Notes under the pieces: generated by a model
Seen by the model: the letters and a program-made list of their open reading frames with translations, nothing else
Told to the model about the DNA's origin: nothing
Databases searched by the model: none
Assembly: GCA_964575845.1 (NCBI GenBank)
Contig: CAZNSX010000003.1
Coordinates: forward strand, 523,493 to 587,492
Length of the DNA stretch: 64,000 nt
Direction of reading: 5' to 3'
Source of the DNA: CAZNSX01 sp964575845
Lineage (GTDB): Bacteria; UBA8248; CAZNSX01
Shown: in pieces, positions 1 through 8,289 of the stretch
How the letters are laid out: each line of letters starts with the position of its first letter
How positions within the stretch are numbered: position 1 is the first letter of the stretch
Translations under genes and position numbers: made by a program

Positions 1-27
1 GGCCGTTCAGGCTTCGCCAAAAGGATC

Positions 28-60
28 TTGACAGAGGAGGCTTCGGATGTTAATTAAATT
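28..60 (+). promoter_or_regulatory. possible sigma70 promoter
   Basis: A perfect TTGACA (28-33) is followed by an AT-rich stretch (50-64) that holds weak -10 candidates, such as TAAATT at 55-60 with a long spacer. It lies about 70 bases upstream of the first gene. The -35 is good and the -10 is poor, so this is tentative. Confidence 0.3.
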
Positions 61-130
61 TTTTAGTGCGTCGACCCCTGGCCGGAGCGCAAGGGGATAT
101 TTTTTTTGAGATAACGGATGGGCTAAGCCC

Positions 131-1240
131 GTGAATTTTTTCAATTATGTCCGGGCGGCCGCCGCGTTGGACCGCTCGGGCATGTCGCGTTGCCTGGGTG
201 ACTTTCCGCGGCAGCTGAAGGAGGCGGCTGATATCGGCCGCTCCTCTGGCCTCCCTTCCCGGGTCAGGGGGGTGCGGGCCGTGGTTGTGGCGGGGATGGG
301 AGGCTCGGCAATCGGGGGAGAGCTTCTGACGAACTCCCTCCAGGGGCAATTGAGGGTTCCCCTTGTGGTGGTCCGCTCTTATTACCTTCCTGCCTGGGTT
401 GATAGCCGAACCCTGGTCATAGCGGTGAGCTACTCCGGCAATACTGAGGAGACCATGAGCGCTTTGCGGGATTCCCTGAGCCGCGAAGCCAAAGTGGCCG
501 TTATAACCAGCGGCGGGGTTATGAAGAGTCTCGCATTGAGGGAGGGCCTTCCGCTCACCGTTATCCCCGGCGGCCTTCCTCCCCGCGCGGCCCTGGGATA
601 CCTCTTGGTGCCCTTGCTTCTCATGCTGGAGCGTCTTGGCCTTGTCGGGCCTCAAGAGGCCTCGCTGGAGGAGAGCGTCAACCTGCTGAACCGGCTCGGG
701 GCTGCCTACGGGCTCTCGGAAAGAAGGAAGGGAAACTCCGCCCGAGACCTGGCCGAGAAGCTTGAGGGGAAGATTCCGCTCATCTGGGGAAGTGCTCTCG
801 GCACCGCAGCCATAGCTTTCAGGTGGAAAACCCAGCTTCTTGAAAACAGCAAGGTCTGGGCCGCGAGCGGTGAGCTTCCTGAGATGACCCACAATGAGGT
901 CATGGGGTGGGAGAGAGGGGAGCGTTCCATTAGCCGCTCATTCTTCGGGGTCTTCCTTGCCGACCGGGGTGACCACCCGAGGGTGAAGCAACGCATGGAA
1001 ATAACCCGAAGGCTCCTCGCTCCCGTCCTTGCTGGTTGCACTACCATCCGCTCCAAGAGCGGGAGCCCCTTGGCCCGCCTCTTCTCCCTCACTTACCTGG
1101 GAGATTGGGTGAGTTTCTATTTGGCCCTCTTAAATGGTGTTGACCCCACACCCGTGGCCTCTATAGAGGCCATTAAGGCCATGATGAAAGGAAGGCCCAA
1201 ACAGGAGGTAAGACTTGGCAAAGCGCCACAAGAGGGTTGA
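131..1240 (+). CDS. bifunctional phosphoglucose/phosphomannose isomerase
   Basis: A 369-residue cytosolic sugar-phosphate isomerase interconverting glucose-6-P or mannose-6-P with fructose-6-P. The N-terminal SIS domain shows VVVAGMGGSAIGG (residues ~51-63) and AVSYSGNTEET (~99-109), the phosphosugar-binding loops of this family. ELPEMTHNE around residue 250 matches the conserved Glu/His region of the bifunctional Pgi/Pmi family (PF10432 C-terminal half). Length is normal for the family. The GTG at 131 lacks a strong ribosome site, but the N-terminus it gives aligns with family members; an ATG at 182 is the alternative. Its 3' end overlaps the signal peptidase gene by 26 bases, so the two are probably co-transcribed. 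Confidence 0.9.
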   Translation: MNFFNYVRAAAALDRSGMSRCLGDFPRQLKEAADIGRSSGLPSRVRGVRAVVVAGMGGSAIGGELLTNSLQGQLRVPLVVVRSYYLPAWVDSRTLVIAVSYSGNTEETMSALRDSLSREAKVAVITSGGVMKSLALREGLPLTVIPGGLPPRAALGYLLVPLLLMLERLGLVGPQEASLEESVNLLNRLGAAYGLSERRKGNSARDLAEKLEGKIPLIWGSALGTAAIAFRWKTQLLENSKVWAASGELPEMTHNEVMGWERGERSISRSFFGVFLADRGDHPRVKQRMEITRRLLAPVLAGCTTIRSKSGSPLARLFSLTYLGDWVSFYLALLNGVDPTPVASIEAIKAMMKGRPKQEVRLGKAPQEG

Positions 1241-1844
1241 GGCCCCCCCCGAAGATAAGGCTCCCGCCGCCCCCGCCAAGAAGAAATCTCTCATAAGAGA
1301 ATATGCGGAAGCCATAATCATAGCCCTTGTGCTTGCCCTGGTGGTGCGCACCTTTGTAGTCCAGGCCTTCAAGATACCTTCGGGCTCCATGGAGAACACC
1401 CTTCTAGTTGGGGACCACATCCTCGTGAACAAGTTCATCTACCGGTTCCGAGAGCCCGCGCGAGGGGATGTAATTGTTTTCAAGTTTCCCAGGGATGAGA
1501 GCCGCGATTTTATAAAACGGGTTATAGGCCTGCCGGGGGAGATGGTAGAGGTCCGAGGCCGCGAGGTATTGATAAACGGAAGAGCCCTCAAGGAGCCCTA
1601 CGCCATCCATAACCGCCTGGGGCCCCAAGGCATGTTCTCCGGGCGGGAGCAGTTCGGACCCTTTCGCGTGCCAGCCGATAGCCTCTTCATGATGGGCGAT
1701 AACCGCGACAACAGTCTAGACAGTCGCGCCTGGGGTCCCCTGAAAATTGGAAAGATAAAGGGCGTTGCCTTCCTCATCTACTGGTCATGGAACAGCGAGC
1801 GGGGTTGGGTGCGTTGGGGAAGGCTGGGCAAGATCATCCGTTGA
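1215..1844 (+). CDS. lepB: signal peptidase I
   Basis: A 209-residue membrane serine protease that cleaves signal peptides from exported proteins. One transmembrane segment (~31-50) precedes the catalytic-serine box PSGSMENT (Ser58). The catalytic lysine lies in FIKRVIGLPGE (Lys101), and the signature MGDNRDNSLDSR follows near residue 157. Length suits a single-anchor bacterial enzyme. The start is TTG at 1215, supported by AGGAGG at 1203-1208 with a 6-base spacer inside the end of the upstream gene. The 3' end overlaps the convergent glycosyltransferase gene tail-to-tail by 11 bases. Confidence 0.95.
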   Translation: MAKRHKRVEAPPEDKAPAAPAKKKSLIREYAEAIIIALVLALVVRTFVVQAFKIPSGSMENTLLVGDHILVNKFIYRFREPARGDVIVFKFPRDESRDFIKRVIGLPGEMVEVRGREVLINGRALKEPYAIHNRLGPQGMFSGREQFGPFRVPADSLFMMGDNRDNSLDSRAWGPLKIGKIKGVAFLIYWSWNSERGWVRWGRLGKIIR

Positions 1845-2817
1845 GGGCTCCCTCCCACCAGAGGGCGGAAAGCGCACTGGCGACCGTTCCTTCATCTATA
1901 TCTTCCAGCCACCCCCTACCCGTGCTTTCGTTATCAAAAGATTCCCCTGCTGATAGCTTCTCATAGCCCCGCCAGATAACCCTGACCCTCTCTCCTATGG
2001 GTCCCCAGACGCGCGGGTCCGTGGGCCCGAATAGGGCAACGGTGGGAATGCCCAGCAGGGCGGCCAGATGGGTTACACCGGAATCATTTCCCAGATAAAG
2101 GGATGCGCGCGCCAGGAGAGCTGCCAGCACCTTAAGGGGTGGCTCTTCCAGAAGGCTGACCGTTTCCCGCCTGAGCCGGCTTAAGACCTCTGCCGCCCTC
2201 TTCCCATCGGCAGGGCCAGAGATGAGAATAACCTTTATGCCAAGGGCTTCTCGGGCCCAGCGGGCAAGTGCGGCGAAACGCCCGGCGGCCCAGCATTTGT
2301 TGCGGCTTCCCCCACCGGGGTGAATGGCGATAAAGGCTTCATCAAGGAGGCCCCTCTCTTCGAGGAATGCCCTCGCATCGGCATCTTCCGCTGCTGAGAG
2401 CGTGAGGCCGGGCTTTTTTGGCAAGGGTTTAAGGCCCAGGGGGGAGAGGGCCTGCAGAAGATGCTCTGAGGCGTGGGTTAAAGACCCTCGCGGGGGGTGG
2501 GGGTCGGCCCCGATGAACTCCCCTCGGAAAAGCCCCTTCAGGTGCTCCCTGAGCGCGGCCCCGCACCAGGCTATAAGGGTATCGAAGGGCTCAAGATAAC
2601 TCATCGAATCCTTGCTAAGGAGCCTTCCGGGACGAAAGATGGGGGCCATGGGGCCTGCTTCCACGGAGTGGGCCTCCTGGATGAGGCCCCCTGCTTTGAG
2701 CAGAGCCACCCTCTCCGGGTAGCCCGCCATCTCGGACCTTGCTCCAGGAAAGCGCTCCTTCAGGGCTGCAAGGGCCGGAAGCGTGAGAAGAGTGTCCCCG
2801 AGGCCACCGGCCCTCAC
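1834..2817 (-). CDS. glycosyltransferase family 9 (heptosyltransferase-type)
   Basis: A 327-residue protein of the ADP-heptose:LPS heptosyltransferase family (GT9), which adds core sugars to lipopolysaccharide at the inner membrane. Family signatures are GGLGDTLLTLPAL at the N-terminus, FIAIHPGGGSRNKCW in the middle and YLGNDSGVTHLAALLG in the C-terminal nucleotide-binding half, followed by ALFGPTDPRVWGP. The GTG start at 2817 removes the first beta strand expected before GGLGD. In-frame sequence upstream reads LRRALIV from a CTG at 2835 that overlaps the ksgA stop as CTGA, with a GGGAGGAG-like site in front. The true start may therefore be 2835. It is downstream of ksgA in the same operon. 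Confidence 0.88.
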   Translation of the reverse strand: MRAGGLGDTLLTLPALAALKERFPGARSEMAGYPERVALLKAGGLIQEAHSVEAGPMAPIFRPGRLLSKDSMSYLEPFDTLIAWCGAALREHLKGLFRGEFIGADPHPPRGSLTHASEHLLQALSPLGLKPLPKKPGLTLSAAEDADARAFLEERGLLDEAFIAIHPGGGSRNKCWAAGRFAALARWAREALGIKVILISGPADGKRAAEVLSRLRRETVSLLEEPPLKVLAALLARASLYLGNDSGVTHLAALLGIPTVALFGPTDPRVWGPIGERVRVIWRGYEKLSAGESFDNESTGRGWLEDIDEGTVASALSALWWEGALNG

Positions 2818-2831
2818 AATGAGAGCTCTCC

Positions 2832-3641
2832 TCAGGGCTCCTCCCTCCCCGAAAGCCCCTCCCAGAGGAGGTCGCTCAAGCGAGCAAACTCAGAAAGGGA
2901 TAGAGTCTCGGCCCGGCGGCCGGGATCTATCTGTGCCAGGGTAAGGAGTTCCCTCAAGGTTTCCTGGGTGACGCCTGTCTTGAGAAAATGCCTGAGGTTA
3001 TTGAGAAGTGTCTTCCGCCGGTGGGCGAAGGCCGCCCTAACCGTGCGGAAAAAAAACCCTTCATCCCGCACCTCGATTCTGGGTTCCCGCAAGGGGGTTA
3101 TTCTCAGAACGGCCGACTCCACCTTGGGGATAGGCCTGAAGGCTTTGGCGGGCACGGTGAGGCACTGGGAAGCCTCCGCCCAGTACTGGATCGTGAGGGA
3201 GAGGGAGCCATAATCCTTCCCTCCGGGCAGCGCTGTTATGCGGTCGGCCACCTCTTTCTGTATCATGATGATCATGTCGGCTATGAAAGAGCGGTATCTC
3301 AACAGGTGTAGGATGATAGCGGATGCGGCGTAGTAGGGTAGGTTTGATACAACCTTAAGCCCTGGGCCGAGTTTCCGTGGGTCAAAAGCGAGGGCATTTT
3401 CGTTAAGAACTTCCACCCGAGGTTCTTCCGCAAAAGACCTCCTGAGAAGATCAGCCAGCCCCTTGTCTATCTCCAGGGCCACCACCCGACCCGCCCTCCG
3501 GGCCAGGGCCCGAGTAAGGACGCCCTTTCCCGCTCCCACCTCAAGGACGGTGTCCTCGGGAGAGAGGGCCGCTAACTTAAGGATTCGCTCCCTTATGGAG
3601 AGGTCTCTCAGAAAGTGTTGCCCGAGACGCCTCCTGGCCAT
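2832..3641 (-). CDS. ksgA: 16S rRNA (adenine-N6,N6)-dimethyltransferase KsgA
   Basis: A 269-residue SAM-dependent methyltransferase that dimethylates the two adjacent adenines in the 3'-terminal helix of 16S rRNA during 30S maturation. The N-terminus ARRRLGQHFL is typical of KsgA. The SAM-binding loop LEVGAGKG lies at residues ~33-40, followed by the acidic ALEID strand end, and the target-base motif NLPYY at 100-104. Length matches the family. It is the first gene of a minus-strand pair with the GT9 gene, divergent from the GHL13 gene at 3716. Confidence 0.96.
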   Translation of the reverse strand: MARRRLGQHFLRDLSIRERILKLAALSPEDTVLEVGAGKGVLTRALARRAGRVVALEIDKGLADLLRRSFAEEPRVEVLNENALAFDPRKLGPGLKVVSNLPYYAASAIILHLLRYRSFIADMIIMIQKEVADRITALPGGKDYGSLSLTIQYWAEASQCLTVPAKAFRPIPKVESAVLRITPLREPRIEVRDEGFFFRTVRAAFAHRRKTLLNNLRHFLKTGVTQETLRELLTLAQIDPGRRAETLSLSEFARLSDLLWEGLSGREEP

Positions 3642-3715
3642 GGCTATATCCCCCGGTCCTTGACAAGACCCGCCTTCTCCTCTAAAAGGGGTCTAGCGCC
3701 GCCCGCTCTGGAGCC

Positions 3716-5068
3716 ATGAGAGACCCCTACGAGAAAGTCTTCTATCTTGCTGCAGCCTTTCTGGCTCTTCTGGCCCTCCTCAATCTCACTCCCTCGCGGC
3801 CCTCCTTTGGGGAGAGCAGCGAGGTCCTTCCCCCGAGGGGGGCCGGGCTAGAGAAGTTCCCCCTGAGGAAGGAGCCTGCTTCCCGGCCTGAGTCATATGT
3901 CTCCAGTGAAGAGCCTTCATCCTCACATTATCCTACACCCCTTCTTGCTGTTCAGCTACTGAACCTTGAGGGGGATAGCCCTGAGGAACTGAGACAGACT
4001 TTCCGGGATCTTCGCCGCCTGGGGGCTAACACGATAATTCTCAGAGTCTTTAAGAACAAAGACGACTCTCCCCTTCTGTCCTCCTCCTCACCATCTGGCC
4101 CCGAGGCGGGAGTCTACTTCAAGACTGAAGAGGCTCCTTTTCTAGGTGATATTCTGGGCCTTGCCCTCGATGCCGCCCGTAGTGAGGGACTCAGGCTCTT
4201 TGCCTGGATGAGTACCCTCTACGCTGACTGGGTCCTGGAGAAAAACCCCGATATGGCCGGCTATCGTTTTTCCCTGAGGAGGAGGCACCTTGAGCGGAAC
4301 GAGCGCCTCGACCCCTTCCATCCGGGTGTAAGGCAGTATCTGCGGGGGGTTTTCCGGGATCTCGCCCGCTACCCTCTGGACGGAATCTTGATCCAGGATG
4401 ACCTTATACTCCGCCACACAGAAGGTTACGGGCCCCACGCTGACCGTCTCTATAGAAATACCTTCGGCGCTGCCATCGAGCCTGAAGCCATGTACCAGGG
4501 TATCCATCCTGACTCCGAGGGAATTTTTCGTGTCGCCCGTTATACTGATAAATTTTGGCGATGGACCCTTTGGCGGAACCGCGAGCTCTTTTTTTTGGCC
4601 GAGGACCTAATGGGTACCTTTAGGGCACTTAACCCGAAAGCAAAAATTTGTCTGAACGTCTTCTATGAGGCGGTGCTGGACCCCCGAAATGCCCTCGCGT
4701 GGATGGCCTTCGACCTTAAGAGGGCGAGTGGACTTCCGGTAGATTATTTTGCCCTTATGGCATATCACCGCCAGATTTCCCGGGAGCTGGCCATTCCTTT
4801 GGAGGAGTCCCTCGGGTTGCTCAGGCAGATGGCCTCCTCGGGCGCGCTCGGGGTGCGGGGGAGGGAGCGCATTCTCCTTAAGGTTCAAACCCTCGACTGG
4901 GCAACCGGAGAGGAGGTCCCCCCGGAGGAGCTAGAGAGGGCGGTAAGGGCTGCGCTCTCGGGAGGTGCCCTTAATCTGGCTCTGGTGGCCCGTCTCGTCT
5001 GTCCCCTCTCCCCGGCCTTGGTCCGTGGCCTTCAAGTTGCCCGAAGTTATCTCAAAAACGAGAAATAG
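3716..5068 (+). CDS. secreted GHL13-domain protein, PgaB C-terminal type
   Basis: A 450-residue protein with an N-terminal hydrophobic segment (~8-24), so membrane-anchored or exported. The body resembles the C-terminal hypothetical-glycosyl-hydrolase domain (GHL13, PF14883) of PgaB, the poly-N-acetylglucosamine deacetylase/hydrolase. Similar elements include LGANTIILRVF (~101-111), LFAWMSTLYA, RLDPFHPGVRQYL, DGILIQDDLIL (~222-232, with the acidic pair) and VDYFALMAYH. The polysaccharide-deacetylase domain that normally precedes it in PgaB is absent, and no pga genes are adjacent. A role in cleaving an exported amino-sugar polymer is inferred from the fold only. The ATG at 3716 sits 54 bases after an in-frame-independent spacer from ksgA. 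Confidence 0.65.
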   Translation: MRDPYEKVFYLAAAFLALLALLNLTPSRPSFGESSEVLPPRGAGLEKFPLRKEPASRPESYVSSEEPSSSHYPTPLLAVQLLNLEGDSPEELRQTFRDLRRLGANTIILRVFKNKDDSPLLSSSSPSGPEAGVYFKTEEAPFLGDILGLALDAARSEGLRLFAWMSTLYADWVLEKNPDMAGYRFSLRRRHLERNERLDPFHPGVRQYLRGVFRDLARYPLDGILIQDDLILRHTEGYGPHADRLYRNTFGAAIEPEAMYQGIHPDSEGIFRVARYTDKFWRWTLWRNRELFFLAEDLMGTFRALNPKAKICLNVFYEAVLDPRNALAWMAFDLKRASGLPVDYFALMAYHRQISRELAIPLEESLGLLRQMASSGALGVRGRERILLKVQTLDWATGEEVPPEELERAVRAALSGGALNLALVARLVCPLSPALVRGLQVARSYLKNEK

Positions 5069-5094
5069 CCTTGGACTTTTGATGCATTTTTAGC

Positions 5095-5125
5095 TTGACA
5101 TATGCAGGAGGAGGCTATACATAAT
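5095..5125 (+). promoter_or_regulatory. sigma70-like promoter
   Basis: TTGACA at 5095-5100 is followed by CATAAT at 5120-5125 (19-base spacer), or by TATACA at 5116-5121 (15-base spacer). The surrounding sequence is markedly AT-rich. It would transcribe towards the citrate synthase gene with a leader of about 420 bases. Confidence 0.45.
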
Positions 5126-5158
5126 TTATGTAATACAATTATACAATATGAATTCGTG

Positions 5159-5179
5159 GGTTCATCTAATCATTGAACC
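5159..5179 (+). repeat. short inverted repeat in the leader
   Basis: GGTTCA (5159-5164) and TGAACC (5174-5179) form a perfect 6-bp stem with a 9-base loop. It lies just after the presumed transcription start of the promoter at 5095. It could be an operator or a leader hairpin; no T-run follows, so it is not an intrinsic terminator. Confidence 0.4.
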
Positions 5180-5550
5180 TGCGCTCTCTTCCCTCTTCAA
5201 GGGGGAGGAAATTCCGCACAAGGAATCAGACCTGCTCTGAGCTCGGGCGGAGAAGGGGTTTAACTCCCTCATAAAATATGGACTTAATGTCAAGAGCAGG
5301 GCATTTCACCGAATCAGTTCCCATCCATACTTTCTTGATCGTTCAGGGCAGATGAGAACTTCTAGGCAAAATATTTCTTCAACGACAGTCGGCTTGAGGT
5401 TCTGAGAGGGAGGTTTCAGCCTTTGCCTCAAAATATCTTCATCCTGCATACTGAGGAGGGCTAAAAAAAGGACTTAGGCTTGAGGCGTTATGGGTTTGTT
5501 ATTTAAGGTGAGCCTCTGCCGCGAGCAAGTGGCGAATGAGGAGGTCCAGC

Positions 5551-6831
5551 ATGGCTACATTAAAAGAGAAACTGGCTCAGCTGATACCCCCCTTCAGGGA
5601 GGAAGTCAGGGCTCTGGTCAAGGAACATGGCGCTAAGAAGCTCTCAGATGTGACAGTGGCTCAGGCATACGGCGGCATGAGGGGCGTCAAGGGCATGATC
5701 TGCGACACCTCTGTGGTAGAGCCTGAGGATGGTCTCATCATCCGGGGAATTCCGATTGCCAAGCTGACCGACAAGATCCCGGAGGAAATTTTCTATCTCC
5801 TATGTACAGGGGAGCTTCCCGATAAGGCCGCCTTGCAATCTCTTCAGAAGGAACTCAAGGCCCGCTCGGAGGTCCCCTCCTACGTTTGGGATGTGCTCAG
5901 AGCGATGCCAGAAGACTCTCACCCTATGGCCATGTTCAGCATGGGCATCCTCGCAATGGAGCGGGAGTCTGTCTTCAGGCAAAAGTATGATGAGGGCGTT
6001 AAGAGGGATCAGTACTGGGAGTACATCCTTGAGGACTCACTCAATCTCCTCGGCAGGCTGCCCTCGCTCGGGGCGGGCGTATACCGAATTCGGTTCAAGA
6101 AGGGCGACCTGGTACCCCCTGACCCCAAGCTCGACTGGGCTGGAGATTACGCCCGCATGACCGGCATCCCCGACCCAAAGGGCGAGTTTGCAAACCTCAT
6201 GCGACTCTACTTCACCCTCCACTGCGACCACGAGGGCGGAAACGTCAGTGCTTTCACCTCCTTCACCGTGGCCTCTGCGCTCTCCGACCCCTTTTACGCC
6301 GCCTCCGCGGGGTTGAACGGCCTGGCCGGCCCGCTGCACGGCTTGGCCAACCAGGAGTGTCTCGGGTTCGTCCTGAACATCAGGGAGAAGTACAAGGGAG
6401 TTCCCGGGGATGAAGAGCTCAAGAAGTTCACCTGGGATACTCTAAATAGCGGCCAGGTTATTCCGGGGTACGGACATGCTGTTCTCCGGGCTACCGACCC
6501 CCGCTTCATAGCCTTCAATGCCTTCGGAAAGCGCGTTTGTCCCGATGATGATGTCTTTAAGATCGTGGACCGGCTCTATGCCTTGGTCCCTGACATCCTG
6601 AAAGAGCATGGCAAGGCCAAGAACCCTTACCCCAACGTGGATGCGGGCTCTGGGGCCCTTCTCTACCACTTCGGCATGACTGAGTTTCCCTACTACACCG
6701 TGCTCTTCGGCATCTCCAGATGTCTGGGCTTCTGCTCCCAGATGCTCGTGAACCGGGCTCTGATGCTCCCCATCACCCGTCCCAAGTCGGTCAGCACCGA
6801 GTGGGTCAAGCAGGAGGTGGCAAAGGCATAG
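5551..6831 (+). CDS. gltA: citrate synthase
   Basis: A 426-residue enzyme condensing oxaloacetate and acetyl-CoA to citrate, the entry step of the cycle. The sequence is of the longer type that resembles mitochondrial citrate synthases. The first catalytic histidine lies in GPLHGLANQE, the second in IPGYGHAVLR, and the catalytic aspartate in NVDAGSGALLYHFG. The ATG at 5551 is preferred over an upstream in-frame ATG at 5536, because GAGGAGGT (5539-5546) precedes 5551 at proper spacing and overlaps the upstream candidate. It heads the citric-acid-cycle block and is followed by icd on the same strand after 133 bases. Confidence 0.95.
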   Translation: MATLKEKLAQLIPPFREEVRALVKEHGAKKLSDVTVAQAYGGMRGVKGMICDTSVVEPEDGLIIRGIPIAKLTDKIPEEIFYLLCTGELPDKAALQSLQKELKARSEVPSYVWDVLRAMPEDSHPMAMFSMGILAMERESVFRQKYDEGVKRDQYWEYILEDSLNLLGRLPSLGAGVYRIRFKKGDLVPPDPKLDWAGDYARMTGIPDPKGEFANLMRLYFTLHCDHEGGNVSAFTSFTVASALSDPFYAASAGLNGLAGPLHGLANQECLGFVLNIREKYKGVPGDEELKKFTWDTLNSGQVIPGYGHAVLRATDPRFIAFNAFGKRVCPDDDVFKIVDRLYALVPDILKEHGKAKNPYPNVDAGSGALLYHFGMTEFPYYTVLFGISRCLGFCSQMLVNRALMLPITRPKSVSTEWVKQEVAKA

Positions 6832-6964
6832 GAGGAAAAATTTCGCAGGATATTTCTTAGGGAGCCAGGGGTCAAACGCGGGCCAAGGTTTGAAATGTGC
6901 CCCTGGAGAGTGAGCCCTTCGCTTTGTTCGCGGGAGCTCTTAGCTTTCAATAAAGGAGTTTTCC

Positions 6965-8212
6965 ATGGTAAGGTTCGCAAAGTTGGAGGTGCCCGAAGAG
7001 GGTAGGCGAATCGAGGTCAAAGATAAAAAGCTCGTCATTCCCGATAACCCCATCATCCCGTGCATCAGAGGCGATGGCACCGGCGTGGACATTTTCCCCG
7101 CGGCCCAGAAGGTGCTGGATGCGGCCGTGAAAAAGGCGTACGGCGGCGGGAAGAAGATCGTCTGGTTCAAGCTCTATGCAGGCGATGAGGCCATGGAAAA
7201 GTACGGCGAGGTATTGCCCAAGGATACTCTGGATGCCATCAAGTATTACTACGTCGCCATCAAGGGCCCTCTCACCACGCCCGTTGGGGGAGGCTACCGC
7301 AGCCTGAATGTGACCATGAGGCAGGTTCTGGACCTTTACGCCTGCGTCCGACCTGTGCGATGGTTCAAGGGTGTGCCCAGCCCGGTGCGGGAGCCCTGGA
7401 AGATGAACATCGTAGTCTACCGGGAGAACACCGAGGACGTCTACGCGGGCATCGAGTGGGAGAAGGGGACTAAGGCGGCCCGCCGGGTGATCGAATGGCT
7501 GAACAAGGAGATGGGCACCCGCATCCGTACCGATTCAGGGGTCGGCATCAAGCCCATCAGCGTGCGGGGCAGCACGCGCCTCATCCGGAAGGCCATCCAA
7601 TACGCCATCGATAACAAGCGCTCATCGGTGACCATGATGCATAAGGGCAACATCATGAAGTTCACCGAGGGGGCCTTCCGCGACTGGGGCTATGCCCTTG
7701 CCAAGAAGGAGTTCTCGAATACCGTCATCAGCGAGGATGAGCTCTGGAGCAAGTATGACGGCAAGCAGCCCGAGGGCAAGGTCGTCCTCAAAGATCGCAT
7801 CGCCGACAGCATGTTCCAGCAGATACTCACCCGCACCGACGAGTACGATGTCGTGGCTACCCCCAACCTCAACGGTGACTTCATATCCGATGCAGCGGCA
7901 GCCCAGGTGGGAGGTCTCGGCATGGCGCCGGGAGCTAATATCGGGGACTACGTGGGCCTCTTCGAGGCTACCCATGGCACGGCACCCAAGTATGCCGGAA
8001 AGGATATGGTCAACCCGGGCTCCCTCATTCTCTCAGGGGTGATGATGCTCCGCTACCTCGTGTGGCATAAATCGGCGGAGCTCGTAGAGGAGGCCATAGA
8101 GAGGACCATCGAGCAGAAGACCGTTACCTATGACCTGGAGCGTCAGATGGAGGGGGCTACGAAAGTTCCCACATCGGTCTTTGCCGAGAACATCGTGAAG
8201 AATATGGGCTGA
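6965..8212 (+). CDS. icd: isocitrate dehydrogenase (NADP type)
   Basis: A 415-residue enzyme oxidising isocitrate to 2-oxoglutarate and CO2, of the E. coli Icd type. The substrate-binding serine is in GGYRSLNVTMRQ at Ser113, the residue phosphorylated by AceK in E. coli. YRENTEDVYAGIEW and the C-terminal GANIGDYVGLFEATHGTAPKYAG are further family signatures; Lys and Tyr in the last motif are typical of NADP specificity. The start ATG at 6965 follows AAAGGAG at a short spacer. Whether an AceK kinase exists elsewhere cannot be judged here. The product feeds the ferredoxin oxidoreductases encoded further downstream. Confidence 0.95.
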   Translation: MVRFAKLEVPEEGRRIEVKDKKLVIPDNPIIPCIRGDGTGVDIFPAAQKVLDAAVKKAYGGGKKIVWFKLYAGDEAMEKYGEVLPKDTLDAIKYYYVAIKGPLTTPVGGGYRSLNVTMRQVLDLYACVRPVRWFKGVPSPVREPWKMNIVVYRENTEDVYAGIEWEKGTKAARRVIEWLNKEMGTRIRTDSGVGIKPISVRGSTRLIRKAIQYAIDNKRSSVTMMHKGNIMKFTEGAFRDWGYALAKKEFSNTVISEDELWSKYDGKQPEGKVVLKDRIADSMFQQILTRTDEYDVVATPNLNGDFISDAAAAQVGGLGMAPGANIGDYVGLFEATHGTAPKYAGKDMVNPGSLILSGVMMLRYLVWHKSAELVEEAIERTIEQKTVTYDLERQMEGATKVPTSVFAENIVKNMG

Positions 8213-8289
8213 TAGTATGACTCCCGGCGAGGCATGGCGCATCGGGCTCGAGGCCCATTTCTAAACCAAGCGCTCTGAGGAGAGAGGCA

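Larger units (their letters stand above)
5069..5550. other. 482-base gap upstream of the citrate synthase gene
   Basis: This AT-richer stretch has no convincing ORF. It contains the promoter-like element at 5095-5125 and the small hairpin at 5159-5179, both described separately. The remaining part (5180-5535) shows nothing I can name. It would form a leader of over 400 bases if the promoter at 5095 drives the citrate synthase gene. Confidence 0.6.

Noticed and set aside
50..892. A long minus-strand open frame (280 codons) opposite the phosphoglucose/phosphomannose isomerase gene
   Set aside because: It is the antisense shadow of a well-supported gene, has no family likeness and no ribosome site; high GC makes such shadows common here.
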